A DNA stretch of 36,026 bases from Solimonas sp040391865 (GTDB lineage Bacteria; Pseudomonadota; Gammaproteobacteria; Nevskiales; Nevskiaceae), in the NCBI GenBank assembly GCA_040391865.1, contig JBEBWZ010000020.1:1-36026 (forward strand), written 5' to 3'. Shown here piece by piece: positions 21,947 to 29,058 of the stretch. Positions within the stretch are counted from its first letter, which is position 1, and every line of letters begins with the position of its first letter. Under the pieces are notes generated by a model, which did no database searches, was not told where the DNA came from, and was given only the letters and a program-made list of their open reading frames with translations. The position numbers were made by a program, and so were the translations under genes.

Positions 21947-22297
21947 GTGCAGGTTTTCAGTGGGTCGTTACAGGAGGCCGAATGGGGCGAAAAGTACCGT
22001 GCGGTCGTACGGCTGTGGCGCGGGAACTGGGACAACATCATCCCGTTCTTCCAGTTCCTGCCGGAGATCCGCAAGGTCATTTATACGACCAACGCGATCG
22101 AGTCATTGAACATGGTGATGCGCAAGCTCACGCGCAACCGACGGATCTTTCCAAACGACGACTCGGCATTGAAGTCGCTGTTCCTGGCAATCCGGGAGGC
22201 ATCCAAGAACTGGAAGTCGATCCATCACTGGAAGCCTGCGCTGCAGAGCTTCCAGATCATGTTTGGTGAAGAGCGCGTGCCGCTGGCGGCTCTGTGA
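21947..22297 (+). pseudogene. Truncated IS256-family transposase (C-terminal fragment)
   Basis: The open frame of 116 residues contains the conserved C-terminal IS256 transposase pattern: WGEKYRAVVRLWRGNW, then FFQFLPEIRKVIYTTNAIES followed by LNMVMRK, then RRIFPNDDSALKSLFLAI and a closing IMFGEERVPL. The glutamate of the DDE triad lies in the TTNAIESLN block of this family, but both aspartates would be upstream and are missing, so the fragment cannot be active. The first residues (MQVFSGSLQEA) come from the junction and are not trusted as a real start. Confidence 0.88.
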
Positions 22298-22330
22298 GAA
22301 TCGAGGTTACACAGTTCGCTTGACAGACCC
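21947..22330 (+). mobile_element. IS256-family element, 3' remnant
   Basis: This segment carries the last part of an IS256-family (mutator type) transposase and then a short tail, TTACACAGTTCGCTTGACAG followed by ACCC, that resembles the terminal inverted repeat of such elements. The outer end is placed at 22330. The 5' two-thirds of the element is absent: the uup gene ends only about 40 bp upstream. It is therefore a dead fragment. The left edge is not sharply defined; recognisable transposase similarity begins near 21968. Confidence 0.8.
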
Positions 22331-22469
22331 TGGCCGACTGGTCGCTGTGCTCAAGCAGCCGTACCGCTTCGGTCTTGAACTCTTTGGTAAAACGCTGGTA
22401 CTTGCTCACATGATATCTCCCAGGGAATTGTCCCCTTATTGAGGTGTCCGTAAAACCTGGGGCATTTCA
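22331..22469 (-). mobile_element. IS3-family element, left-end remnant
   Basis: Read on the minus strand from 22469, the segment starts TGAAATGCCCCAGGTTTTAC and continues to GGACACCTCA, the TGA-starting end type seen in IS3-family elements. A leader with GGGAG and the start of an orfA follow. After about 139 bp it stops abruptly at the end of the IS256 remnant. It is inverted relative to that remnant. The right end, orfB and any target duplication partner are missing. Confidence 0.72.
22332..22409 (-). pseudogene. Truncated IS3-family orfA (first 26 codons)
   Basis: From a GTG at 22409, preceded by GGGAG eight bases upstream, the frame reads (M)SKYQRFTKEFKTEAVRLLEH then SDQSA, the helix-turn-helix start typical of IS3 orfA proteins. 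It then runs into the IS256 terminal sequence and loses similarity. The frame stays open for some twenty further codons of unrelated sequence. It is a relic, not a functional gene. Confidence 0.75.
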
Positions 22470-22493
22470 GGTGCTTTGCATTTCAGCAGCCGC

Positions 22494-23327
22494 TCAGCTC
22501 ATGGACTTGCGCGCAGCCCACATCACCAGGCGCTGATAGCTCGCTGGCAGCAGGCGCACCATCAGGTCGATCACCACGGCATCCGGGCCGACCCGCACGC
22601 GGCGCTCGTTCCGCTCTACGGCACGGATGATGGTGCGTGCTGCGCTGTTGGCCGTCGTGATGAAATTCTTTTCGAACTTGCTGCTTGCGTTCTTCTCGTC
22701 CATGCCCAGGCGGGTCACGCTGGAGTCCAGGCGTGCTGCCTTGGCGATGTTGGTCTTGATGCCGCCCGGATGCACGCTGGTGGCACTGACGCCGCAGCCT
22801 TCCATGTCCAGCTCCATGCGCAGCGATTCGGTGAATCCACGCACCGCGAACTTGGCCGAGTTGTAGGCCGACTGCGACGGAATGCCGGCGAGTCCGAACA
22901 CGCTGGAGGTGTTGATGATGTGGCCTTCACCCGTTGCCTTCAGGTACGGCAGGAAAGCCTTGGTGCCGTGCACCACGCCCCAGAAGTTGATGTTCATCAG
23001 CCACTCGAAGTCGCTGTACTTCATGCCCTCGACGGTGGCGCCCAGGGCCACGCCGGCGTTGTTGAACACCAGATTGACCTTGCCGTGCGTTTTCTGCACC
23101 TCATCGGCCCAAGCCTGTACCGCAGCGCGGTCGGCGACATCGACGCGTGCGCTGGTGATTTTCACGCCCTGCCGGCTTGCCAGCTTCACTGTTTCGGCCA
23201 AGCCGCTGTCGTTGACGTCGGACAGCGCCAGATGGCATCCACGCGCTGCCAGTTCGATGGCGAGTTCGCGGCCCATGCCCGAGCCGGCGCCGGTGATTGC
23301 AGCTACCTTGTCCTTGAAATTCTTCAT
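22494..23327 (-). CDS. Short-chain dehydrogenase/reductase downstream of the BVMO
   Basis: The 277-residue protein starts MKNFKDKVAAITGAGSGMGR, with the cofactor motif TGAGSGMG at residues 12-19, NNAGVALG, and the catalytic set in SSVFGLAGIPSQSAYNSAKFAV. An extended C-terminus (about 235-277, with VRVGPDAVVIDLMVRLLPASYQRL) is typical of the SDR subgroup that often accompanies flavin monooxygenases in lipid or hydrocarbon degraders. The ATG at 23327 follows GGGGAA at good spacing; a TTG 15 bases upstream was rejected. It lies 80 bp behind the BVMO gene on the same strand and probably shares its promoter. A role in making the ketone from a secondary alcohol for the BVMO is plausible but inferred. 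Confidence 0.92.
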   Translation of the reverse strand: MKNFKDKVAAITGAGSGMGRELAIELAARGCHLALSDVNDSGLAETVKLASRQGVKITSARVDVADRAAVQAWADEVQKTHGKVNLVFNNAGVALGATVEGMKYSDFEWLMNINFWGVVHGTKAFLPYLKATGEGHIINTSSVFGLAGIPSQSAYNSAKFAVRGFTESLRMELDMEGCGVSATSVHPGGIKTNIAKAARLDSSVTRLGMDEKNASSKFEKNFITTANSAARTIIRAVERNERRVRVGPDAVVIDLMVRLLPASYQRLVMWAARKSMS

Positions 23328-23407
23328 TGCGGTATTCCCCAAGTGCGTAAACAGTCGCCGCAGCGGTCTTGCTGCCCAGCGGTCGATTTGGTGTGGATGA
23401 TTCGGAA

Positions 23408-24949
23408 TCAGGCGGCGGTCGCTGCAACGCGCGGCTTGCTCCGCTTGCGCGTTGCGACGGCGGACTCGAATTCATAGTCCCTGAGATCGAAGTGCGCAAG
23501 CTCCTGGCGGAACTTGAACGTAAAGCCCGGCCACAAGGTGGTGTTCTTGCCGTTGGCGTTGACGTACCAGCTCTTGCAGTTGCCGGTGCTCCAGATTGCG
23601 CGCTGCAGCTGCTGCTGGATCTTTGTGTTGTAGTGCGCCTGCCGCTCGGGCTTGACGTCGATCGCAAGCAGTTCGCGATCGCGCATCTGCTGCACCGCAT
23701 CGAGCACGTAGGCCACCTGCGACTCGATCATGTACACCATCGAGCTGTGACCCAGACCCGTATTGGGGCCGACGATCATGAACAGGTTGGGGAACCCGCT
23801 GACGGTGGTGCCCTTGAACGCTTCCGGGCCATCTTTCCAGGCGTCGATGATGTCCACGCCGCCGGCACCGAAGATCGCATTGCTCGGCAGCGGGTCCTGC
23901 GCCTTGAAGCCGGTGCCGTAGATGATGCAATCCACCGGGCGCTCGATACCGTCGCTGGTGATCACGCTGTTGGCACGCACTTCGCGGATGTCGGTGGTGA
24001 TCACATCGACGTTCTTCTGCGTCAGCGCCGGATAGTAATCGTCGGAAATCAGGACACGCTTGCAACCGAAGGTGAAATCCGGCGTGACCTTGCGGCGCAG
24101 CTCGGGATCCTTGATCCGTGCCTTGATGTGGCGGCGCGCGATGTTCTCCGCCAGCTTCATGATCCTGGGATTGAACACGAAGCCGAGCACGCGCGATTCC
24201 ATCATCCAGTAACGCGCGGTGCGGAATGCGTGCTGCGTCGCCGGAAGGCGGCGGTACAGCTCGCGCTCCAGGATGCCGATGGCGCGATCCGGCTTGGGCA
24301 TGATCCACGGCGGCGTGCGCTGATAGAGATCGAGATTCGCAACCTGCTTCTGGATCTGCGGCACGAACTGGATCGCGGAAGCGCCGGTACCGATCACCGC
24401 AACGCGCTTGCCCTTCAATTGATAGCTGTGATCCCACTCGGCGGAGTGAAAGGTCTTGCCCTTGAAGTTCTTCAGACCCTTCACCTCCGGATAGGCCGGG
24501 GTCGACAGGCCGCCCATGCCGGACACCAGCACGCGGCCGGTGAACTCGCGGCCATCGCGGGTGGTGACGCGCCACAGCTTCGCGGTGTCGTCGTAGCGGG
24601 CCTGGGTCAGCTCCGCGCCGAAGCGGATATGCGGCATCAGCTCGTATTTCTGTGCACAGCCTTCGAGATAGGTCTTGATCTCGGGCTGGCGCGCGAACAT
24701 GCGGGTCCAGTCCGGGTTCTGTTCGAACGAGAACGAATACAGATGCGACTGCACGTCGCAGGCGCAGCCGGGATAGTTGTTGTCGCGCCAGGTGCCGCCC
24801 ACCGAATCCGCGCGCTCGAGGATCGTGAATGAGTCGATCCCGGCTTTCTTCAGCGCGATACCCATGCCGAGACCGGCAAAACCGGTACCCACGATCAGGA
24901 TGTTGAAGTCCGTTGCAGCTGCCCCGCCCGTCTTCGAATCGAATGCCAT
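23408..24949 (-). CDS. Baeyer-Villiger flavin monooxygenase
   Basis: The 513-residue protein has an FAD-binding GTGFAGLG at residues 21-28, a second ATG-type pattern GGTWRDNNYPGCACDVQSHLYSF typical of BVMOs, the BVMO fingerprint FKGKTFHSAEWD at 162-173 and an NADPH-binding GTGASA at 187-192. Such enzymes insert one oxygen atom next to a ketone, giving an ester or lactone, with NADPH and O2. Substrate is not predictable here. The ATG at 24949 follows GAGGAG; the open frame extends far upstream but overlaps the divergent tetR gene. Promoter elements TTGACA (25015-25010) and TAAAGT (24992-24987) with 17-bp spacing lie upstream and coincide with two dyads, so repression by the neighbouring TetR protein is likely. 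Confidence 0.94.
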   Translation of the reverse strand: MAFDSKTGGAAATDFNILIVGTGFAGLGMGIALKKAGIDSFTILERADSVGGTWRDNNYPGCACDVQSHLYSFSFEQNPDWTRMFARQPEIKTYLEGCAQKYELMPHIRFGAELTQARYDDTAKLWRVTTRDGREFTGRVLVSGMGGLSTPAYPEVKGLKNFKGKTFHSAEWDHSYQLKGKRVAVIGTGASAIQFVPQIQKQVANLDLYQRTPPWIMPKPDRAIGILERELYRRLPATQHAFRTARYWMMESRVLGFVFNPRIMKLAENIARRHIKARIKDPELRRKVTPDFTFGCKRVLISDDYYPALTQKNVDVITTDIREVRANSVITSDGIERPVDCIIYGTGFKAQDPLPSNAIFGAGGVDIIDAWKDGPEAFKGTTVSGFPNLFMIVGPNTGLGHSSMVYMIESQVAYVLDAVQQMRDRELLAIDVKPERQAHYNTKIQQQLQRAIWSTGNCKSWYVNANGKNTTLWPGFTFKFRQELAHFDLRDYEFESAVATRKRSKPRVAATAA

Positions 24950-24969
24950 GACGCTCCTCGACGCTAAGT

Positions 24970-25014
24970 TGACAATCAGTGTTGTCACTTTACTTCTGAC
25001 AATTTCGCGTGTCA
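24970..25014. promoter_or_regulatory. Pair of 18-bp TetR-type operators in the BVMO/tetR divergent promoter
   Basis: TGACAATCAGTGTTGTCA (24970-24987) is a dyad with perfect 6-bp arms and a 6-bp spacer. TGACAATTTCGCGTGTCA (24997-25014) repeats the layout with 5-bp perfect arms. The starts are 27 bp apart. Each overlaps a TTGACA: 24969-24974 reading plus and 25015-25010 reading minus. This is what is expected for an autoregulating TetR repressor controlling both directions. Confidence 0.75.
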
Positions 25015-25015
25015 A
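24987..25015 (-). promoter_or_regulatory. Sigma-70-type promoter for the BVMO-SDR unit
   Basis: On the minus strand, TTGACA (25015-25010) and TAAAGT (24992-24987) are separated by exactly 17 bp. The -35 lies within one dyad and the last base of the -10 touches the other. The BVMO ATG is about 38 bp downstream of the -10. No comparably good -10 was found for tetR in the other direction. Confidence 0.7.
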
Positions 25016-25024
25016 TATCGCTTC

Positions 25025-25690
25025 ATGAGCACTGTAAACAGCCCTGCTAAAGGCCGTAAATTCAGGGGTTTGGACGCCGTTCAGCGCCGGGAGGAACGCC
25101 GCGCACGGCTGGTCGAAGCCGGTCTGGAGGCTTTTGGCCGTCGCGGTTTTCAGGCCAGCACCGTCAAGGATGTCTGCACCGAAGCGCGCCTGACCGAGCG
25201 CTATTTCTACGAATCCTTCGTCAATCGCGAAGAACTGTTCAGCGCGGTCTATCACCACTGCATCCAGCATCTGCGGCAGTTGCTGATGAACTCGCTGTCG
25301 AGCCTGCCACCTGATCCGCGCGCAATGACCCAGACCGCATTGCGCACTTTGTTTGCCGCGCTGCGCGACGATCCGCGCATGGCGCGGGTGCTGTTCATCG
25401 ACGTGCTCGCCGCGCACGGCGACATGGACAAGCATTCGCTGAACGCGATGCAGGGCTTCGCCGATCTGCTGCAGGGCTACATCCAGCTGCTGTTTCCGCA
25501 GCTCAAGCGTGCGCAACTCAATCCCAGCCTGATCTCGACCGGATTGGTCGGCGCCTGCGTGCTGCTGATCATGCGCTGGACCGTCACCGGCTTTCAGGAG
25601 CCGTTGGAGGAAATGGTGCGCAACTGCGCCGTCCTGTTCGAGGCATTGGCCACCCAGGTCGGCACTACGCCGGCACCGACTGCCGCATAA
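25025..25690 (+). CDS. TetR/AcrR-family transcriptional regulator
   Basis: The 221-residue protein has a basic N-terminus, then a TetR helix-turn-helix (about residues 24-72) with RARLVEAGLEAFGRRGFQAS and VKDVCTEARLTERYFYESF followed by VNREELF. The remaining 145 residues form the all-helical ligand and dimer domain. It is divergent from the BVMO gene with only 75 bp between starts, containing two matching dyads, so it most likely represses both transcripts and responds to a hydrophobic substrate or product. It is in the same direction as ppiC, 58 bp ahead of it, but ppiC has its own function and may be independent. Ligand identity cannot be inferred. Confidence 0.92.
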   Translation: MSTVNSPAKGRKFRGLDAVQRREERRARLVEAGLEAFGRRGFQASTVKDVCTEARLTERYFYESFVNREELFSAVYHHCIQHLRQLLMNSLSSLPPDPRAMTQTALRTLFAALRDDPRMARVLFIDVLAAHGDMDKHSLNAMQGFADLLQGYIQLLFPQLKRAQLNPSLISTGLVGACVLLIMRWTVTGFQEPLEEMVRNCAVLFEALATQVGTTPAPTAA

Positions 25691-25748
25691 TTGCGACTCC
25701 GCGTGGCAATCGCCGCGCCCAGTGTTTTCTTCCCATCAGGAGCCCCTC

Positions 25749-26027
25749 ATGTCCCGAGCCTCAGCGCGCCATATCCTCGTTGCCACCGAACAGGCCTGCC
25801 AGGATCTCAAAACCCAGATCGAAGGCGGCGCCGATTTCGCCGCGCTGGCGCGCCAGCATTCCTCCTGCCCCTCCGGCCGCCAGGGCGGCGATCTCGGCGA
25901 GTTCTCGCCCGGGCAGATGGTGCGCGAGTTCGACGAAGTGGTGTTCAGCGCGGAGCTGAACAAGGTGCAGGGCCCGGTGAAGACCCAGTTCGGCTATCAC
26001 CTGCTGGAAGTCACCAGCCGCCGCTGA
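25749..26027 (+). CDS. ppiC: Parvulin-type peptidyl-prolyl isomerase (PpiC)
   Basis: The 92-residue protein is a single parvulin domain of almost the same length as E. coli PpiC (93 residues) and carries the same landmarks: ARHILV near the start, FAALARQHSSCPSGRQGGDL, GEFSPGQMVREFDEVVFS and the closing TQFGYHLLEVTSR. It catalyses cis-trans isomerisation of peptidyl-proline bonds; without a signal peptide it is cytoplasmic. The ATG at 25749 follows AGGAG; an upstream in-frame start at 25722 would add nine residues and lacks a better ribosome site. A strong hairpin follows the gene. Confidence 0.95.
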   Translation: MSRASARHILVATEQACQDLKTQIEGGADFAALARQHSSCPSGRQGGDLGEFSPGQMVREFDEVVFSAELNKVQGPVKTQFGYHLLEVTSRR

Positions 26028-26036
26028 GCAGGACTT

Positions 26037-26065
26037 AGGCGCCACCTCAGCACGAGGTGGCGCCT
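26037..26065. terminator. Hairpin between convergent ppiC and the copper operon
   Basis: AGGCGCCACCTC (26037-26048) and GAGGTGGCGCCT (26054-26065) form a perfect, very GC-rich 12-bp stem with a 5-nt loop. It lies 10 bp after ppiC and 47 bp after the end of the convergent DUF411 gene. Neither side has a long T-run (GATCATTCGTTTC on the plus side), so its strength as an intrinsic terminator is uncertain, but the position suits a shared bidirectional stop. Confidence 0.7.
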
Positions 26066-26111
26066 GATCATTCGTTTCAGCGCTGCGGGTCACACGGCGC
26101 ACAGCGACCGA

Positions 26112-26597
26112 TCACGGTGCGCCGTGAATGGCGAAGACGCTGGAGCCTTCGGCGTTGAAGAGCAACGTTTCATAGCGTTCGATCTGATCACCCTGCTCCA
26201 TCCCCGGCGAACCGATCGGCATGCCCGGCACCGCCAGCCCCAGCGCCTTCGGTTTTTCCCTGAGCAGCTGGCGGATGTCCTGCGCCGGCACGTGACCCTC
26301 GATCACGTAGCCGTCGACCACCGCGGTATGGCATGAGGCCAGATCCTGCGGCACACCGAGCCTGGTCTTGAGCGGATTCATCGCGTTCTCGTTATGGGCG
26401 ATGACCGTGAACCCGTCGTTCTGCAGATGCTCGATCCACTTCGAGCAGCACTGACAGCTGGGGCTTTTCCAGACTTCGATCGTGGGTAGCTCGGACTTCG
26501 CCGTGCTGACTTCCGCCTTGTCTTGCCCGGACTGCGCAGCGGGACCACAGGCGCTGATGAGCAGCGCTGCAGCGAGAATCAACCCGTTCAACTTCAT
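26112..26597 (-). CDS. DUF411 copper-associated lipoprotein
   Basis: The 161-residue precursor has a lipoprotein signal with lipobox ISAC (Cys17). The DUF411 domain is complete: EVWKSPSCQCCSKWIEHL with Cys48, Cys50 and Cys51, GVPQDLASCHTAVVDGYVIEG with Cys89-His90, HVPAQDI, and the C-terminal GLAVPGMPIGSPGME. DUF411 proteins are thioredoxin-like in shape and recur in copper and mercury resistance loci; a role in Cu(I) binding or delivery is likely but not proven in general. It is the last gene of the operon, 26 bp after the cytochrome c gene. A site between outer-face inner membrane and outer membrane cannot be decided from the residue after Cys17 alone (Gly). Confidence 0.92.
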   Translation of the reverse strand: MKLNGLILAAALLISACGPAAQSGQDKAEVSTAKSELPTIEVWKSPSCQCCSKWIEHLQNDGFTVIAHNENAMNPLKTRLGVPQDLASCHTAVVDGYVIEGHVPAQDIRQLLREKPKALGLAVPGMPIGSPGMEQGDQIERYETLLFNAEGSSVFAIHGAP

Positions 26598-26623
26598 GCA
26601 GGAACCTCGTTACTGTTGATGGA

Positions 26624-27256
26624 TCATGGGTGCCGGCGATGTACCGCGCCGACCCCTTCGTTGGTTTCCGCCGCGGCCGCCTTGTCCTGCTCGGCTTGCG
26701 TGTGACTGCCACCCTCCGCTTCGCGGGCGGTGATGATCTGGTACTGCGCCGACGTCAGTGTCGGCAGTTTTTGCAGGAAAGCCACCATCGCCCAGATGCG
26801 GGCGTCATCATGCGTCGGCCCGAATGCGGCCATGCCGCTGGCCTTGATGCCGTGCTTGATGATCCAGAACTGGCGGGCAGCGCTGCGGTCCGCATCGCCT
26901 TCACCGTGTTCATGGCCATGTGTTTCGGCATTCAGCGCAAGATTCGGCGGCGGCGGATACAGGCCGATGCTGAGGTCGGAACTGGCCTTGCCCGGCTGCA
27001 GATGACAACCCGCACACATGTCGTTGTAGTCCGCGCCGCCGGCAAGCAGCAGCGCCGGATCCTCGAGATCGGGCACCCCGTCGATGTCGCGGATCGCGCG
27101 TGCGATCGAACGTTCGCGCAGCGTCTCCAGCGCCCAGTAGCTGAGCCGGTTGTGCGGTACGTCCGCACCCATCGGGTACAGGCCGGAATAGAGAAACCCC
27201 AGGCCGGACAACCCGCCCAGCACTGCGAGCACGACGACGGCTTTCATGGTTTTCAT
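26624..27256 (-). CDS. Membrane-anchored monohaem cytochrome c
   Basis: The 210-residue protein has an N-terminal hydrophobic anchor or signal (about residues 4-23), one haem-binding CAGCH at 81-85, and a likely distal ligand Met142 in IKHGIKASGMAAFG. A His-rich insert HGHEHGEG at 113-120 interrupts the class I cytochrome fold between the haem motif and the distal Met, and the C-terminal tail (175-210) is hydrophilic. It would be periplasmic and one-electron active. The position between a multicopper oxidase and a DUF411 protein suggests electron exchange with copper rather than with a respiratory complex; this is inferred. ATG codons at 27256 and 27247 are both possible starts. It follows the oxidase gene by 14 bp. 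Confidence 0.9.
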   Translation of the reverse strand: MKTMKAVVVLAVLGGLSGLGFLYSGLYPMGADVPHNRLSYWALETLRERSIARAIRDIDGVPDLEDPALLLAGGADYNDMCAGCHLQPGKASSDLSIGLYPPPPNLALNAETHGHEHGEGDADRSAARQFWIIKHGIKASGMAAFGPTHDDARIWAMVAFLQKLPTLTSAQYQIITAREAEGGSHTQAEQDKAAAAETNEGVGAVHRRHP

Positions 27257-27270
27257 GGCCCGGGGGTCTC

Positions 27271-28722
27271 TTACTTGCCGTGCTTGGAGTGATCCATGTC
27301 AGACATGGATTCGCCCTTGGGCACAGATGGCTGCGCCAGCGGGCCAGACTCGGATCTGCCGTAGGGATTCCGGCGTGCCGGGCTGCCGAAGTCGGGGTCG
27401 GCGCTGACCTTTTTCGCGATCTTGTCCTTGGGATAGCGATACCAGCCAGGATCGGTGTAGTCGCCGGCCTTGAGGTTGTCGCGCACCTTGAGCACGGTGA
27501 ACATGCCGCCCATCTCGATCGGCCCGAACTGGCCCTCGCCGGCCATCATCGGCAGCGTGTTGTCCGGCCCCGGCAATCCCATCGCGACGTGGCTGCCGTG
27601 TTCCGCCATCCCGAACTGGCCCATCGCGCCGTAACCGGGCAGGAACTTGCGCACCTCGGCTTCCACACCGCGCTGATCGACACCGACGGTATTGGGAATC
27701 GCATGCCCCATCGGCCCCATCGTGTGGTGGGCCATGTGGCAGTGAAAGGCCCAGTCGCCGGGTTCGGTCGCGACGAATTCGAGGTCGCGCATCTGGCCCA
27801 CGCCGACAATTTCGGTGACCTCACGGCGCCACTGGTTTTGCGGCCAGCGTCCGCCATCGCCGCCGGTGACCCAGAACGGATTGCTGTGCAGGTGCATCGG
27901 GTGATTCCACATCGACAGATTGCCGATACGGAAACGTGCGCGCTCGCCGGTGCGCATCACCGGGTGCTCGATTGCGGGAAAGACCCTGCTGTTGAAGGTC
28001 CAGAGATCGAAGTCCTGCATCACCGCGGGATCGGGCCGATAGGTGCCCGGATGCAGGGCCCAGTTGTGCAGCAGGAAGGCGTAGTCGCGATCGATCGGCA
28101 CCGCCTCGCCCGCCTTCGGGTGGATGATGAACAGCCCCATCATCCCGAACGCCATCTGCGTCATTTCATCGGCATGCGGGTGATACATGTGCGTGCCGTG
28201 CTGCTTGAGCGTGAACTCGTAGACGAAGGTCTCGCCGGGGTTGATATGCGGCTGGTTGAGGCCGCCGATCCCGTCGTAGCCATTGGGTAGATCGATGCCA
28301 TGCCAGTGCACGCTGGTCCACTCGCCGAGCCGGTTGGTGACGAAGATGCGCACGCGGTCGCCCTCGACCACCTCGATGGTCGGCCCCGGTGTGGTGCCGT
28401 TGTAGCCCCAGCATTTCGCGCGCGAGCCCGGCGCGAACTCGTGCTCGATCTCTTCGGCCACGAGATGGAATTCCTTCACGCCGCCGTTGAGCTTGTACGG
28501 CAGAGTCCAGCCATTGAGCGTGCGTACCGGCAGGTAGCCCTGCGGGTGCCGCTTCAGGGCCGCGGGCGGAGCGAGTTCGGACGGCGCTGGCGGCATCGGC
28601 GCGCGCGCCACGCCCGACAGGTCATGGCCCTCGTGCTGGGCCTGGGCGCCGCGGGAGATGCCGGTCAGCAGACCGGCACCGCCGACGGCGAGTGCTTGCA
28701 ACAGATCGCGTCGCGAGGTCAT
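27271..28722 (-). CDS. Tat-exported two-domain multicopper oxidase with Met-rich C-terminal extension
   Basis: The 483-residue precursor begins with a Tat-like signal (SRRDLLQALAVGG). Copper motifs are SVHWHG (137-142), HMYHPH (178-183), HPMHLH (274-279) and HCHMAHHTMGPM (327-338), the last including a type 1 Cys and probable axial Met338. Only about 90 residues separate the second and third motifs, against some 300 in CueO-type three-domain enzymes, so this looks like a two-domain oxidase with the type 1 site in domain 2. Residues about 345-483 form an extension with many Met and end SDMDHSKHGK. Likely activity is Cu(I) oxidation in the periplasm. The ATG at 28722 shares its A with the preceding stop (TGATG). 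The open frame farther upstream overlaps that gene and is not used. Confidence 0.93.
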   Translation of the reverse strand: MTSRRDLLQALAVGGAGLLTGISRGAQAQHEGHDLSGVARAPMPPAPSELAPPAALKRHPQGYLPVRTLNGWTLPYKLNGGVKEFHLVAEEIEHEFAPGSRAKCWGYNGTTPGPTIEVVEGDRVRIFVTNRLGEWTSVHWHGIDLPNGYDGIGGLNQPHINPGETFVYEFTLKQHGTHMYHPHADEMTQMAFGMMGLFIIHPKAGEAVPIDRDYAFLLHNWALHPGTYRPDPAVMQDFDLWTFNSRVFPAIEHPVMRTGERARFRIGNLSMWNHPMHLHSNPFWVTGGDGGRWPQNQWRREVTEIVGVGQMRDLEFVATEPGDWAFHCHMAHHTMGPMGHAIPNTVGVDQRGVEAEVRKFLPGYGAMGQFGMAEHGSHVAMGLPGPDNTLPMMAGEGQFGPIEMGGMFTVLKVRDNLKAGDYTDPGWYRYPKDKIAKKVSADPDFGSPARRNPYGRSESGPLAQPSVPKGESMSDMDHSKHGK

Positions 28723-29012
28723 CAGTGGCTCCCGTGATGATCGTGCCGGGGCGCAACCGCAGTGCCATGCTTGGCCGCCTGCGAGTGATCGCCGCTGTTG
28801 CGATCCATTGCATCCCCACACCGGCGGATCATCGCTTTCATCACCGCGTCGTTCGGATTCGTCTTCGAGTGATCCATCTGCTTCATCGCTGCGCAGTCGG
28901 GGCCGCTGCTGGCGGCCGCCTCCTTCGTGTGCGTGGCGGGATCGTGGGCCTGGGCCAGCGGCGCGGCGGCGCTCAGGGCCAGGGCGCAAATCAGACGCTG
29001 GACGCTGTTCAT
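28722..29012 (-). CDS. Small exported His/Met-containing protein of the copper operon
   Basis: The 96-residue precursor has a clear Sec signal peptide (MNSVQRLICALALSAAAPLA then QA, cleavage near residue 22). The mature part of about 74 residues contains two cysteines, MKQMDHSKTNPNDAVMKAMI and a His-rich end (HDHHGSH). It matches no family I can name with confidence. Composition and context point to periplasmic copper binding. The ATG at 29012 is preceded by GAGGAG; an in-frame ATG at 29069 would overlap the upstream gene. The MDHSK motif recurs in the oxidase and in the tail of the TolC-like protein. It is translationally coupled to the oxidase gene. Confidence 0.85.
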   Translation of the reverse strand: MNSVQRLICALALSAAAPLAQAHDPATHTKEAAASSGPDCAAMKQMDHSKTNPNDAVMKAMIRRCGDAMDRNSGDHSQAAKHGTAVAPRHDHHGSH

Positions 29013-29058
29013 GCGGGGGCTCCTCGGGTTCGGTCGCGCCAGTCGGCGGGAAACGGAA

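Noticed and set aside
24950..25516. Upstream extension of the BVMO frame
   Set aside because: It overlaps the divergent tetR gene and lacks flavoprotein similarity; the ATG at 24949 has a GAGGAG site and begins just before the FAD motif.
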